Source of the DNA: Oceanobacillus caeni
GTDB taxonomy: Bacteria; Bacillota; Bacilli; Bacillales; Amphibacillaceae
Assembly (NCBI RefSeq): GCF_019037185.1
Contig: NZ_JAHHXM010000026.1
Location: forward strand, 1-51,061
DNA: 51,061 bases
Reading direction: 5' to 3'
The translations under genes and the position numbers were made by a program. The notes beneath the pieces were generated by a model that saw nothing but the letters and a program-made list of their open reading frames with translations, made no database searches and was not told the DNA's origin. Below are positions 1-7,924 of the stretch, one piece after another. The first letter of the stretch is position 1. Each line of letters starts with the position of its first letter.

Positions 1-52
1 GTTAAACTTTTATAATTTTATATAGAATGAAGTGTTGTGAAATCCACGTATA

Positions 53-91
53 ATTTTACGTAAAATAATGGTATAATACTAACAAAAGGAG
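53..91 (+). promoter_or_regulatory. Promoter and palindromic operator of the toxin-antitoxin pair
   Basis: A perfect 14-bp palindrome, ATTTTACGTAAAAT, lies at 53-66. A consensus -10 box TATAAT follows at 72-77, and a strong ribosome site AAAGGAG at 85-91 sits 8 bases before the antitoxin ATG. The palindrome overlaps the expected -35 position. That is where toxin-antitoxin complexes of this type usually bind to repress their own operon. The operator role is inferred. Confidence 0.6.
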
Positions 92-99
92 TTGATATT

Positions 100-348
100 A
101 TGCCTAATATTAAGCCGGTGTCTGATTTAAGAAATTATAATGATGTTTTAAAAGATATATCTATGGGTGATCCAGTTTTTTTAACAAAAAATGGAAGAGG
201 GAGATTTGCTATTCTTGATATAGAGGAATATGAAAAAAACCAATCTACAATCAAGCTTCTTTCAAAATTAATGGAGGCTGAGAGGGCCATAAAAGAGGGG
301 GATGAATGGCTAACTGAGGAACAAGTTAAAAAAGACTTAGGAGTATAA
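100..348 (+). CDS. Type II antitoxin, Phd/YefM-like
   Basis: An 82-residue protein with the Phd/YefM layout. The N-terminus runs PVSDLRNYNDVLKDI, followed by GDPVFLTKNGRGRFAILDIEEYE, broken here only for description, which is the beta-strand/DNA-binding half of the fold. The acidic, charged C-terminal tail (from about residue 50) would wrap around the toxin. Family members bind and neutralise the toxin and repress the operon through an upstream palindrome, which is present here. The toxin gene begins 4 bases after the stop codon. The ATG start has a good ribosome site 8 bases upstream. Family assignment is from motif and gene order. Confidence 0.85.
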   Translation: MPNIKPVSDLRNYNDVLKDISMGDPVFLTKNGRGRFAILDIEEYEKNQSTIKLLSKLMEAERAIKEGDEWLTEEQVKKDLGV

Positions 349-352
349 TTTT

Positions 353-688
353 ATGTGTCAATTAAGAATCAATCCCCTTGCAAAACAAGACTTGTTTGAT
401 ATCAGAGAATACATTACCAAAGAGCTTGACAATCCTGGTGCTGGGGTAGATACAATTGAAAATATCATGGGGTGTTACGAAAAGCTGAAGGGTTTCCCTA
501 TGCTAGGTATTGAGTTATCATCGAAAATGGATGTTCCAACAGATTATAGATATTTAATTTGTGGAAATTACCTTGTTTTTTACAAATTAGATAAAGTCTA
601 TGTATCCATTTATCGAATTCTTTATTCAAAACGAGATTATATAAAAATACTTCTTGGTGAAGAAAAAGGTGAAATGAATAGTGAATAA
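353..688 (+). CDS. Type II toxin, RelE/ParE superfamily
   Basis: A 111-residue protein with the RelE/ParE pattern: an N-terminal strand, then LAKQDLFDIREYI (about residues 9-21), a central PMLGIEL segment, and a C-terminal strand pair including YRYLICGNYLVFYKL and YVSIYRILYSKRDY. The last part, R-I-L-Y-x-x-R-D-Y, is typical of ParE/RelE folds. Members are either ribosome-dependent mRNA endonucleases or gyrase inhibitors, and the sequence alone does not decide which. Its AGGAG ribosome site lies inside the end of the antitoxin gene, so the two are translationally coupled. The pair could be a stable genomic addiction module. Confidence 0.85.
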   Translation: MCQLRINPLAKQDLFDIREYITKELDNPGAGVDTIENIMGCYEKLKGFPMLGIELSSKMDVPTDYRYLICGNYLVFYKLDKVYVSIYRILYSKRDYIKILLGEEKGEMNSE

Positions 689-970
689 CAAGGGATCTAC
701 AGGGACAGACCCTTCGTCCCAACTTGCTCTGAGTGCGCACTATTAGGAATTTTCGGATCTGGTCCGCATCTTTTTATGCTTTTATTTAATAGGCATCCAC
801 ACATTAATGTTGGTTTAGATGAGTTTTCAATGTATGAGAAGGTATTTTGAGAAAGGGTCTTCTCCAATTTTTAATTAAATCGTTGAAGAAAGTTGATTGG
901 AGAGTTGTTTTTTATCTGAAGCAAGGTCGGTTACGTGGCTGATTAGTATTAGTATGACAGAGAGTAGTTC
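689..970. other. Intergenic region with a GGGAC/GTCCC hairpin
   Basis: No convincing gene. A short hairpin GGGAC...GTCCC lies at 702-720 just after the toxin gene and could serve as a weak terminator without a T-run. A related string beginning TAGGGACAGG recurs near 8428, which suggests a small dispersed extragenic repeat. Nothing else was recognised up to the terminator at 971. Confidence 0.35.
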
Positions 971-1005
971 AAAAAAAGAAGCAGGAGTGGTACCATTCCT
1001 GCTTC
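971..1005 (-). terminator. Rho-independent terminator of the hydantoinase cluster
   Basis: On the minus strand a 9-bp stem GAAGCAGGA/TCCTGCTTC closes a loop of about 10 bases and is followed by a run of T (A at 971-977 on the plus strand). It lies directly after the stop codon of the hydantoinase gene. Confidence 0.9.
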
Positions 1006-1012
1006 CCGCTAG

Positions 1013-2575
1013 CTATACCTGAATTGCCAAGTCCCCAGCTGCTTTAACTTTAACTCTTGTTGCATTACCAGGAAGATAAGCAAGTGGTACGCTCTCCATA
1101 TCTACAATTCCTACCTTTTCACTATCTGCTCCAGCTTTAATCGTTTCTGAAATAGCGAGCTCTTTTGCTTGTTTTAGTATTTCTTCTCTATTTTCTTTGC
1201 TGATGGAATAAATTTTTTCAATTTCCCCACTGATTTGTGAAATAGCTGAACCAATTGCATTTGCAACACCGCCATTTTCGGGTTGGTATACTTGAGATGC
1301 GCCTTTAATTTCATTTGGAAATAAGACACTTCCTCCACCGACAAAAACTACTGGCATATCGGCTGCGCTTGTTTTTATCTTGTCAACAGCTTCTTCTATC
1401 ATTTCCACCATACGCTTGTAAATCGCTTCTAATAGATTTTTGTCAAGTTGTGCGACATTTTCCGGATTTCCTAGTTTTACTTTACCTAGGGCAACTGCTA
1501 CATCTGTCGTAGTTAGAGTGGAACCGCCGAATACAAGTGCTTCTTCCAGAAGGCGGTGACCTACACTGTCAGGACCAACTGTAAATGTATTGTCCTCAGC
1601 AACGCGAATAATGGTTCCGCCTCCTAATCCAATGGAATTAATATCTGGCATACGGAAATTAGTACGAACGCCACCTAACTCGACCGCGAGAGATGATTGT
1701 CTTGGGAATCCTTTTACTAATACACCAACATCTGATGTGGTACCTCCGACGTCAACAATAATTGCATCCTTATTATCCGATAGAAATGATGCTCCACGTA
1801 AACTATTTGTCGGCCCACATGCAACGGTTAGAATTGGATATTTTAACGTATATTCTTTGGACATTAATGTTCCATCGTTTTGACAGAAAAAGACTTTAGC
1901 ATGAATACCGTTATGTTGAAGTGCTTTTTCAAAACCTTCTGCAGTTGTTTTCGCTACATTGATAATAGAAGCATTTAATATGGTTGCATTTTCTCTTTCT
2001 AGTAAACCAATGCTTCCTACTTCACTAGAAAGAGAAATCGAAATATCATTTCCTAATACTTCACGTAAAATCTCCTCGGCCTTCGTTTCATGTGTTTGGT
2101 CTACAGGGGAGAAGATGGACGTAAGAGCAATCGAATCTACTTTTCCTTTAATTTCCTCCGCAATGGAGCGAATTCTGTCTTCATTTAACGTATTAATTTC
2201 GTCTCCATTATATTCGTGTCCGCCTTCAACCATATAGGTGTGTCCTCCAAGAATTGCTTGTAAATCTTCTGGTACACCGGCAAGTGGCTTAATGGCTGTC
2301 GCGGCAGGAGCACCGATTCGGATAGTGGCTACTCGATTTAGTTTTTTTCTTTCTACAATAGCATTCGTACATTGGGTTGTACCAAGCATGGCAAATTCAA
2401 TATTTTCAACATTTACTTTAGCTTCTTCTACAAGTTGATGGATTGTATTATAAATGCCTGTTTCTACGTCTTCTGTAGTTGGAGTTTTTAAGGAATGAAT
2501 AACCTTCATATTTCGGTCTAAAAGAACTCCATCCGTATTTGTACCACCTACATCAATACCTAAACGATAATTCAT
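1013..2575 (-). CDS. Hydantoinase/oxoprolinase family protein (HyuA-like, ATP-dependent)
   Basis: The 520-residue protein starts with the ASKHA-type phosphate loop LGIDVGGTNTDGVLLD (residues 5-20) and has the second nucleotide motif DVGGTTSDVG (about 275-284). It also carries ERENAT (193-198), typical of the hydantoinase A/5-oxoprolinase family, and a glycine-rich GLGGGT near 316. Such proteins use ATP to open cyclic amides such as hydantoins or 5-oxoproline. The length is that of the stand-alone short form that pairs with DUF917 proteins rather than with HyuB. The gene lies 3 bases after the DUF917 gene, so they form an operon. The precise substrate is unknown. Confidence 0.85.
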   Translation of the reverse strand: MNYRLGIDVGGTNTDGVLLDRNMKVIHSLKTPTTEDVETGIYNTIHQLVEEAKVNVENIEFAMLGTTQCTNAIVERKKLNRVATIRIGAPAATAIKPLAGVPEDLQAILGGHTYMVEGGHEYNGDEINTLNEDRIRSIAEEIKGKVDSIALTSIFSPVDQTHETKAEEILREVLGNDISISLSSEVGSIGLLERENATILNASIINVAKTTAEGFEKALQHNGIHAKVFFCQNDGTLMSKEYTLKYPILTVACGPTNSLRGASFLSDNKDAIIVDVGGTTSDVGVLVKGFPRQSSLAVELGGVRTNFRMPDINSIGLGGGTIIRVAEDNTFTVGPDSVGHRLLEEALVFGGSTLTTTDVAVALGKVKLGNPENVAQLDKNLLEAIYKRMVEMIEEAVDKIKTSAADMPVVFVGGGSVLFPNEIKGASQVYQPENGGVANAIGSAISQISGEIEKIYSISKENREEILKQAKELAISETIKAGADSEKVGIVDMESVPLAYLPGNATRVKVKAAGDLAIQV

Positions 2576-2578
2576 GAT

Positions 2579-3670
2579 TTATTTTCCTGCCTTTCTGTTC
2601 AATTCTTCTACTGGTGTATAGTCGTTGTCATATCCAAAATAACGTGGACCAGCAACTTCAATTCCTCTTTCGGTACGCCATTTTTTATCAGCAGGAATGC
2701 CAATTATTGTCGTTCTTGCTCCATATCTCAATCCTTCTGTTGTGAAAGGAAGGGAAGTTTCCGTATCTAATGCACAGATTAAATCAGGTGTCATGCAGAG
2801 GATATTGTTATTTGTTTTTGCCATAAGATTTTCATTTTGAAATTCCAAATAACATTGCTCCCCTTTATCTTGACCTAGTCCTTCGATGGTTGCCATCCCG
2901 CGTACAAAGCCACCATCCGTTTTCCGTTCAATATCAGTAACTTTTCCAGTAAATAGTTTAAATCCACCTAAAAGTTTTAAAATCTCGTCGATTGGATTTT
3001 GTTTATTCTGTTTTGCTTCTCGAATGGTACGGCCGATTTCCTCTTCCAATGTTAAGGAACGGTAGATACTTGATTCTTTTACTTGTTTTCCAGTCATTGG
3101 GTAAATAGCGTTTATGACCGATCCACCCATAACCATTGTTGCAGAACGAGCTATGTTTTCTGCCCATTTTCCATTCACTGTATTTAATACCATATTATTT
3201 CCTTTTTCATCAGCCAGAACCATTGGTGTTGTACTGACATCATTTAAATAAAAAGTAACCATTTGTAACTCTGGAAAGGCTCGTCCCATACCATCTGCAT
3301 CGACAACGGGTAATCCAATAGATGCAGCTAATGCGAGTGGTAACAGGGAGTTCACACCACCAGCTTCAATTGGCATCGTTGCTTTAATATTTTTATTTAA
3401 TACTTTTTCTAATGATTTAAAAGCTTGTTGTGCTTGATCGGCGCTAGGGATTTTCTCTACTAATACAGTAGGGGCGCCCATCATTGCAGATGGGACAATC
3501 ATATCATCATCTTCTATTTCATCGACATCAAGTAATTTCACTGGTCCGTGTTCTTCAATGGCTTGAAGTGCCATCATTTTTCCAACGAATGGGTCTCCAC
3601 CACCACCAGTACCTAATAAAGCTGCTCCGATAGCAATATTTTCTATTTCTTCTTTCCCGATTAATCTCAT
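2579..3670 (-). CDS. DUF917 domain-containing protein
   Basis: The 363-residue protein shows the DUF917 hallmark N-terminus with ALLGTGGGGDPFVGK (about 17-31), followed by GAPTVLVEK and a VVDADGMGRAFPE segment (about 141-153). DUF917 proteins are regularly encoded next to hydantoinase/oxoprolinase proteins and nucleobase permeases and are thought to act with them on a cyclic amide, but their reaction is not established. The start ATG overlaps the stop of an upstream permease remnant (ATGA). It has a GGAGG-type ribosome site (AAGGAGGA) that lies inside that remnant. This shows the gene was once translationally coupled to the lost permease. Confidence 0.85.
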   Translation of the reverse strand: MRLIGKEEIENIAIGAALLGTGGGGDPFVGKMMALQAIEEHGPVKLLDVDEIEDDDMIVPSAMMGAPTVLVEKIPSADQAQQAFKSLEKVLNKNIKATMPIEAGGVNSLLPLALAASIGLPVVDADGMGRAFPELQMVTFYLNDVSTTPMVLADEKGNNMVLNTVNGKWAENIARSATMVMGGSVINAIYPMTGKQVKESSIYRSLTLEEEIGRTIREAKQNKQNPIDEILKLLGGFKLFTGKVTDIERKTDGGFVRGMATIEGLGQDKGEQCYLEFQNENLMAKTNNNILCMTPDLICALDTETSLPFTTEGLRYGARTTIIGIPADKKWRTERGIEVAGPRYFGYDNDYTPVEELNRKAGK

Positions 3671-3795
3671 GCTGCATCCTCCTTGATAGTTGCATTTTTA
3701 TTTTTTTGAACAAATCCAATAATGATTTGGATGATAAAAGCTACTAAGAATGCATCGATACCTGATGCACCTGTTTTTGTAAATAATCCAAATCC
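3667..3795 (-). pseudogene. C-terminal remnant of a membrane permease (nucleobase-permease-like)
   Basis: Directly after the TetR stop codon, in the same frame, 42 codons read GFGLFTKTGASGIDAFLVAF then IIQIIIGFVQ and a polar KNKNATIKEDAA tail before a stop that overlaps the DUF917 start. The stretch is a glycine-rich turn, one hydrophobic helix and a charged tail, as at the end of a permease. There is no start codon or ribosome site. DUF917/hydantoinase operons commonly include a cytosine/purine-type permease, so this is best read as the 3' end of that gene left after an internal deletion. The family is inferred from context. Confidence 0.6.
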
Positions 3796-4407
3796 TCAAT
3801 TAAACTTTTGTCCTTCATCTATATCACTTCCAAACCTATGAATTAAGTATTGATTCATTAAATATGTCGCTTGTTTCAGATTCCTTTGGATATCGTCCTT
3901 TTCATAAATGATAATTCCCCAAAATAAACCATTTCCGAGAAAAATAAAATAATCGATGATTTCTTTTATTTCTTCTGTGTCTAAATGTGGATATCTTATA
4001 ACGATTATTTCCATCAATTGGGTAACCAACCAAGAATCATAGGTTTCTAAATAGTGACGTACCTCTTCTTTTATATCAGGAATTGAGGAGTTCACCATTA
4101 ACACATATGCTTTAGTCTCTTCCTGGTTTGAAGTATGATGGAAAGTTATCTTGTTCAATAATTCAGAAAATAATATGTGCAATGAATCACTTTGATATTG
4201 TTCAAAGGTCTCTTTCATGCTAGAAAAGTGATGGTTTAGAATTACTTTTATCGCTTCGATAAACAATTTCTGCTTGTTTTCGAAAAAATGATAAATCGAT
4301 GCTGGCTTAATTCCTACATCTTCCGCTATTTTTCGCATTGAAGCCCCTTGATAACCATGTTCTGCAAAATTCCTAATTGTCGCTTCGATAATTCTGTCCT
4401 TTGTCAT
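3796..4407 (-). CDS. TetR/AcrR family transcriptional regulator
   Basis: The N-terminus carries the TetR helix-turn-helix: RIIEATIRNFAEHGYQGASM, then RKIAEDVGIKPASIYHFFENK, followed by a variable ligand-binding domain. I chose the ATG at 4407 (203 residues) because it has a strong AGGGAGGA site 6 bases upstream. A longer reading to 4443 runs into the promoter. A perfect palindrome just upstream is a likely autoregulatory operator. The gene precedes a permease remnant, DUF917 and hydantoinase genes on the same strand, so it probably senses their substrate. Its stop codon abuts the deletion that removed the permease, yet its length is normal for the family. Confidence 0.9.
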   Translation of the reverse strand: MTKDRIIEATIRNFAEHGYQGASMRKIAEDVGIKPASIYHFFENKQKLFIEAIKVILNHHFSSMKETFEQYQSDSLHILFSELLNKITFHHTSNQEETKAYVLMVNSSIPDIKEEVRHYLETYDSWLVTQLMEIIVIRYPHLDTEEIKEIIDYFIFLGNGLFWGIIIYEKDDIQRNLKQATYLMNQYLIHRFGSDIDEGQKFN

Positions 4408-4416
4408 TTTTTCCTC

Positions 4417-4462
4417 CCTAACGTTTGTTAGGTATAATAGCACTACTTTTTAGTATCGTCAA
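4417..4462 (-). promoter_or_regulatory. TetR promoter with overlapping operator
   Basis: On the minus strand there is a -35 box TTGACG (4462-4457), a 17-bp spacer, and a -10 box TATTAT (4439-4434). A perfect inverted repeat CCTAAC-GTTT-GTTAGG at 4417-4432 covers the predicted transcription start. The arrangement is classic for TetR self-repression. With the permease deleted, this promoter probably drives the DUF917 and hydantoinase genes too. Confidence 0.75.
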
Positions 4463-4594
4463 TATTTTTTAAAAATTTATTTTTAGTAAAATAGTGGAAA
4501 CCAACTTAATATTGAGTGGATTGTAAAAGTAGGTGAAGCGGCGGAGTTGTGGGGGGTACCTCATCCCAGCTTACTGAAAAGGAATTGTCATCTG

Positions 4595-5032
4595 GATATC
4601 AGCACACATGGTCAAGATATCGGTAAACACCGTTGGAATATCAGCACACACGGGCGAGATATCGGTAAACACCGTTGGGATATCAGCACACACGGGCGAG
4701 ATATCGGTAAACATTGTTGGGATATCAGTACTCATGTACAAGATATCAGTAAACACCGTAGGAATATCGGCAGTCATGGGCGAAATATCGGTAAACATCG
4801 TTGGGATATCAGCACACACGGGCGAGATATCGGTAAATATCGTTGAGATATCAGCACTCATGGTCAAGAAATCGGTAAACTCTGTAGGGATATCAGTACT
4901 CATGAGCAAGACATCAGTATAAACCTTGGAATATCAGCTCACGGTCAAGAAATCAGTAAACACCGTAGTAATATCAGTACTCATGTGTAAGATATCAGCA
5001 TACACCGTAGGGATATCAGTACTCGGGGACAA
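4595..5032. repeat. Tandem array of 21-bp modules (21 copies, alternating A/B types)
   Basis: The region is built from 21 consecutive modules, each opening with (G/A)ATATC. All are 21 bp except one of 20 and one of 19 near the right end. Two types alternate: type A continues AGCACACACGGGCGA and type B continues GGTAAACACCGTTGG, giving a 42-bp double unit. Modules diverge towards the right (AGTACTCATG variants). Because 42 is divisible by 3 and the modules lack stop codons, long reading frames run through on both strands, but none has a ribosome site. No spacer-like unique sequence is present, so this is not CRISPR. Confidence 0.9.
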
Positions 5033-5081
5033 CCGTGTAAATGGTATCTCGGCTTTAAAAGGTGAAAAAAAGACTAAATAG

Positions 5082-5119
5082 AAAAAGCTATTCTCTAAAT
5101 AAACAGAGAATAGCTTTTT
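5082..5119. terminator. Bidirectional terminator after the repeat array
   Basis: A perfect 15-bp stem (5082-5096 with 5105-5119) with an 8-base loop is flanked by A5 on one side and T5 on the other. It would stop transcription from either direction and separates the repeat array from the minus-strand gene that ends at 5254. Confidence 0.85.
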
Positions 5120-5253
5120 AAACAAACGTTTTCAGAATGGATCTCCTATAAAGTTATTTTTCTAGTTTTTCTATACGCTTTATTAGCATTTTAGTTGTTT
5201 TCAATTATGACCAATTTTCGCCAATTCATTTAAGTTATTCATGAATCGGCCGA

Positions 5254-5964
5254 TTATTCATTGGCTTTATTGTCCTCCAATATAAACCGGAAATGGCAGT
5301 TACCTTCTTTTAAAATATATTTATCATGTTCCACTTTGAAATCGGGATTAAATCCTCTAGCTACTGCAGGATCAATCATTTCACAATATAAAATTCCATA
5401 TTCATGCATATCATCATCTGCCCATTGTTGGCCAAAGGGGCATACGGTGAAGTTTTGTTCAATTTCTCCTTCTTTATATTCCGTTGTGTAGGTGAATAGT
5501 TCACTTCTACCCATATCATAGTTTGTTAGGTAGTTTTCTCTCGTATTTTCTTCTCCATTTGCGCGAGCGCGTTGTGCGATTCCGCGACCGCGTTCCTCAC
5601 CAAAAGTACGGACACCTTCCCGGATTGCATCTTTTCCTTTTTCTCCGAATCTATCAACAATAACTTTAGAGATTTGTGCAAAGAGCTTTGCCATTAAAGC
5701 ATAATTTGTTAGATTTTCATATTTCCTCTCCGCTTGGTGATTTCTAGGAATATAGCTATATAATCGATGAATTACGCCTTCTTTAGTAGCCTGAAGAGCA
5801 ATTTCTTCCGCATCTTTATATCCGAATTTTTGAACTCCTTGTTGAAACAAAGCCTTTCCTTCTTCTCCAAACTGGGTGATGACTGATTTTTCTAAGTGTG
5901 TAAAAAGTTTGGCAGTAATGTTATCCATTGACAATGGTGGTATATGAACTTTTGTTTCACTCAA
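5254..5964 (-). CDS. L-2-amino-thiazoline-4-carboxylate hydrolase-like protein with a duplicated N-terminal motif
   Basis: The 236-residue protein ends with the pattern of the ATC-hydrolase family: Y-G-I-L-Y-C (about 191-196), a MIDPAVARGFNP segment and EGNCHFRF near the C-terminus, with two conserved cysteines. ATC hydrolase opens a thiazoline ring on the way to cysteine, but many family members have unknown substrates. Residues 18-63 and 92-137 are two ungapped 46-residue copies of the same motif (AKLF...FGE-GK...GV--FG). The start is TTG with a GGAAG site upstream. The gene is transcribed away from a symporter gene from overlapping promoters, suggesting one pathway of uptake and hydrolysis. 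Confidence 0.75.
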   Translation of the reverse strand: MSETKVHIPPLSMDNITAKLFTHLEKSVITQFGEEGKALFQQGVQKFGYKDAEEIALQATKEGVIHRLYSYIPRNHQAERKYENLTNYALMAKLFAQISKVIVDRFGEKGKDAIREGVRTFGEERGRGIAQRARANGEENTRENYLTNYDMGRSELFTYTTEYKEGEIEQNFTVCPFGQQWADDDMHEYGILYCEMIDPAVARGFNPDFKVEHDKYILKEGNCHFRFILEDNKANE

Positions 5965-5992
5965 AATAATACACTTCCTTCAAATTAATAGA

Positions 5993-6040
5993 TTGACAAT
6001 ATTCTTATCTATATTATACTAATTCTATTATAAATGTAAA
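5993..6040. promoter_or_regulatory. Overlapping divergent promoters for hydrolase and symporter
   Basis: For the plus strand: TTGACA (5993-5998), 16 bp, TATACT (6015-6020). For the minus strand: TTTACA (6040-6035), 16 bp, TATAAT (6018-6013). The two -10 boxes overlap by 4 bp, so RNA polymerase can occupy only one promoter at a time. A regulator bound here would affect both genes. Confidence 0.65.
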
Positions 6041-6075
6041 TATATCCGTTTACTAGGAATTGTGGAGGAGTAATC

Positions 6076-7539
6076 ATGAATTTGACAACAGAGAGCATTA
6101 TCATTTATGCAGAAATAGCTATTTATCTTCTTATTGTATTAGGAATCGGTGTATATTTCAGTCGAAAAAAGATGCAATCATCCGACTACTTTCTAGGTGG
6201 GGATAAGATACCTGGATGGGTTTTAGCCTTCTCTGAGAGAGCAACTGCAGAATCAGCTTATATGTTCTTAGGGGCGGTTGGTTTCATTTATTTAGCTGGT
6301 TTGTCTGGGGTTTGGCTATTGTCTGGAATGTTTATCGGGATTATATTTTCTTGGAGTTTCTTAGCAAAAAGATTTTACCAAGAGAGGAAAAGGTATAATG
6401 TCTATACATTGCCAGATTATTTCGCAGTAAAATACCCAGAGCATGGTAGAGCGATTCGACTATTATCTGCCATTATTATGGGAGCATTTTCCCTATTTTA
6501 CATAGCGGGGCAGTTTTCAGGAACAGGAAAAACGTTGTATTCGATTTCTGGTATTGATATTACTTTAGGCACAATCGTTGTCGCTATAATTGTTATTGCA
6601 TATTCCTGCATGGGTGGATTTATGTCCGTTGCGTGGACAGATGCTGTTCAAAGTGCACTAATGTTACTTGCCTTTATTATCGTGCCAATTGTAGCTTTCA
6701 TAGAAATACAGCAAAACAATTTATCGATAAGCGAGTCGCTAGCTTCGATGGGTAATGGAGGAAACAGGTGGTTAGGTGGCCTTTCTGGATTAGCACTTGG
6801 AGCGATGTTATTAACAAACTTTTCTTGGTTTTTTGGCTTTCTTGGTGGTCAACCACAATTGAGTACACGCTTTATGGCAATTAAAAACGAGAAAGAACTA
6901 AAAACTGCGAAATGGGTGGCGTATTTATGGACCATTGTCGTGTATATTGGTGCTTTCTTGGTAGGTATTTTCGGATCGGTTCTATATAAACAAGGCACGA
7001 TTGCAGATTCGGAAATGATTTTACCTCACATGGTTTCTGAGCTATTGCCACCTTGGATTGCAGGAATCATTTTTGCTGCTATTTTAGCTGCAATTATGTC
7101 GACGGCGTCCTCTCAATTATTAGTTGTGATGACATCTGTTAGTGAGGATATTATTCATAAGACATTTGGAATTAAAGCTAACGAACGCAACATTTTAAGA
7201 ATATCAAGGATTACGGTTATTGTAAGTGGGATACTTGGAATTGCTATTTCATTGTTATCCGAATCATTTGTCGGTGGTGTCGTCGGTTTTGCTTGGGCTG
7301 GAATAGGGAATACATTTTCTGTCGTCGTACTTTTAACGTTCTTTTGGAAAAAAGCATCTGGAATTGGTGTCATAGCAACAATCATAACAGGCTTTTTTAG
7401 CGCGATTATTTGGACTCTTTCTCCACTGGAGGCTATCGTATCAGCCAGAGCTGGAACCTTTTTTGTGTGCCTAGCAGTTGGAATTGTATTTAGTCTATTA
7501 TATCCAGATCGTAAATCAAAAGGAGAAACAACTGTTTGA
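6076..7539 (+). CDS. Sodium:solute symporter family protein
   Basis: A 487-residue polytopic membrane protein of the SSS family (PutP/PanF type). The N-terminus has YFLGGDKIPGWVLAFSERA (about 38-56), the usual DY-LGG segment after the first helix. The core AYSCMGGFMSVAWTDAVQSA (about 176-195) is the family signature around the helix that lines the sodium path. IFAAILAAIMSTASSQLLV (about 333-351) is a second signature. It would import an organic solute with sodium. The neighbouring divergent ATC-hydrolase-like gene suggests the solute is that enzyme's substrate or a related heterocyclic acid. The ATG start has a GGAGGAG ribosome site. Confidence 0.88.
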   Translation: MNLTTESIIIYAEIAIYLLIVLGIGVYFSRKKMQSSDYFLGGDKIPGWVLAFSERATAESAYMFLGAVGFIYLAGLSGVWLLSGMFIGIIFSWSFLAKRFYQERKRYNVYTLPDYFAVKYPEHGRAIRLLSAIIMGAFSLFYIAGQFSGTGKTLYSISGIDITLGTIVVAIIVIAYSCMGGFMSVAWTDAVQSALMLLAFIIVPIVAFIEIQQNNLSISESLASMGNGGNRWLGGLSGLALGAMLLTNFSWFFGFLGGQPQLSTRFMAIKNEKELKTAKWVAYLWTIVVYIGAFLVGIFGSVLYKQGTIADSEMILPHMVSELLPPWIAGIIFAAILAAIMSTASSQLLVVMTSVSEDIIHKTFGIKANERNILRISRITVIVSGILGIAISLLSESFVGGVVGFAWAGIGNTFSVVVLLTFFWKKASGIGVIATIITGFFSAIIWTLSPLEAIVSARAGTFFVCLAVGIVFSLLYPDRKSKGETTV

Positions 7540-7924
7540 GGAATGTACGATCCGAGGGACAGGGATGTTTATATTAAAATTACTGATAATTAAAACGAAC
7601 GTTTGATTTATTAGGAGTTCATTGGTTTAATATGTCTAATTTACTATGAAATTGTAGTAAATAGTTCTAAATAAATGGTAATTATCACCATAAATGTTAA
7701 AGTCTTCTCTAGCTATGACTTGTTGTGATTTAGGAAAATTTGGCTATGGTCAATCTTCCGCAGCTTGTGTTACCCTCATCCTAGATGGTCGTTATTCCTG
7801 AATGGCTCCCTTTTCTATAATGATGGATAGGGAAGCGTGGATTAACATTATCTGTCTTTTAAAAAGTCGCCTAAATGATATTTTAGGTGAAATTTGTGAA
7901 AAATACTTGGAGAGGATGGGAAAC
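7540..7924. other. Intergenic region without recognisable genes
   Basis: About 385 bases between the symporter and the small secreted peptide. It has a short GAGGGACAGGG string near 7554, like those at 702 and 8430, and no clear terminator after the symporter. No gene or strong promoter was recognised. Confidence 0.4.

Noticed and set aside
2579-2579. HyuB partner for the hydantoinase protein
   Set aside because: The neighbour is a DUF917 protein, not HyuB; no HyuB motif was found.
4547-4922. Long open frames with 14-residue repeats on both strands of the left array
   Set aside because: They exist because the 42-bp pair is divisible by three and lacks stops. Several overlapping frames are open at once, and none has a ribosome site or signal peptide.
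4595-5032. CRISPR array
   Set aside because: No unique spacers between repeats, modules are contiguous and diverged, and no cas genes are present.
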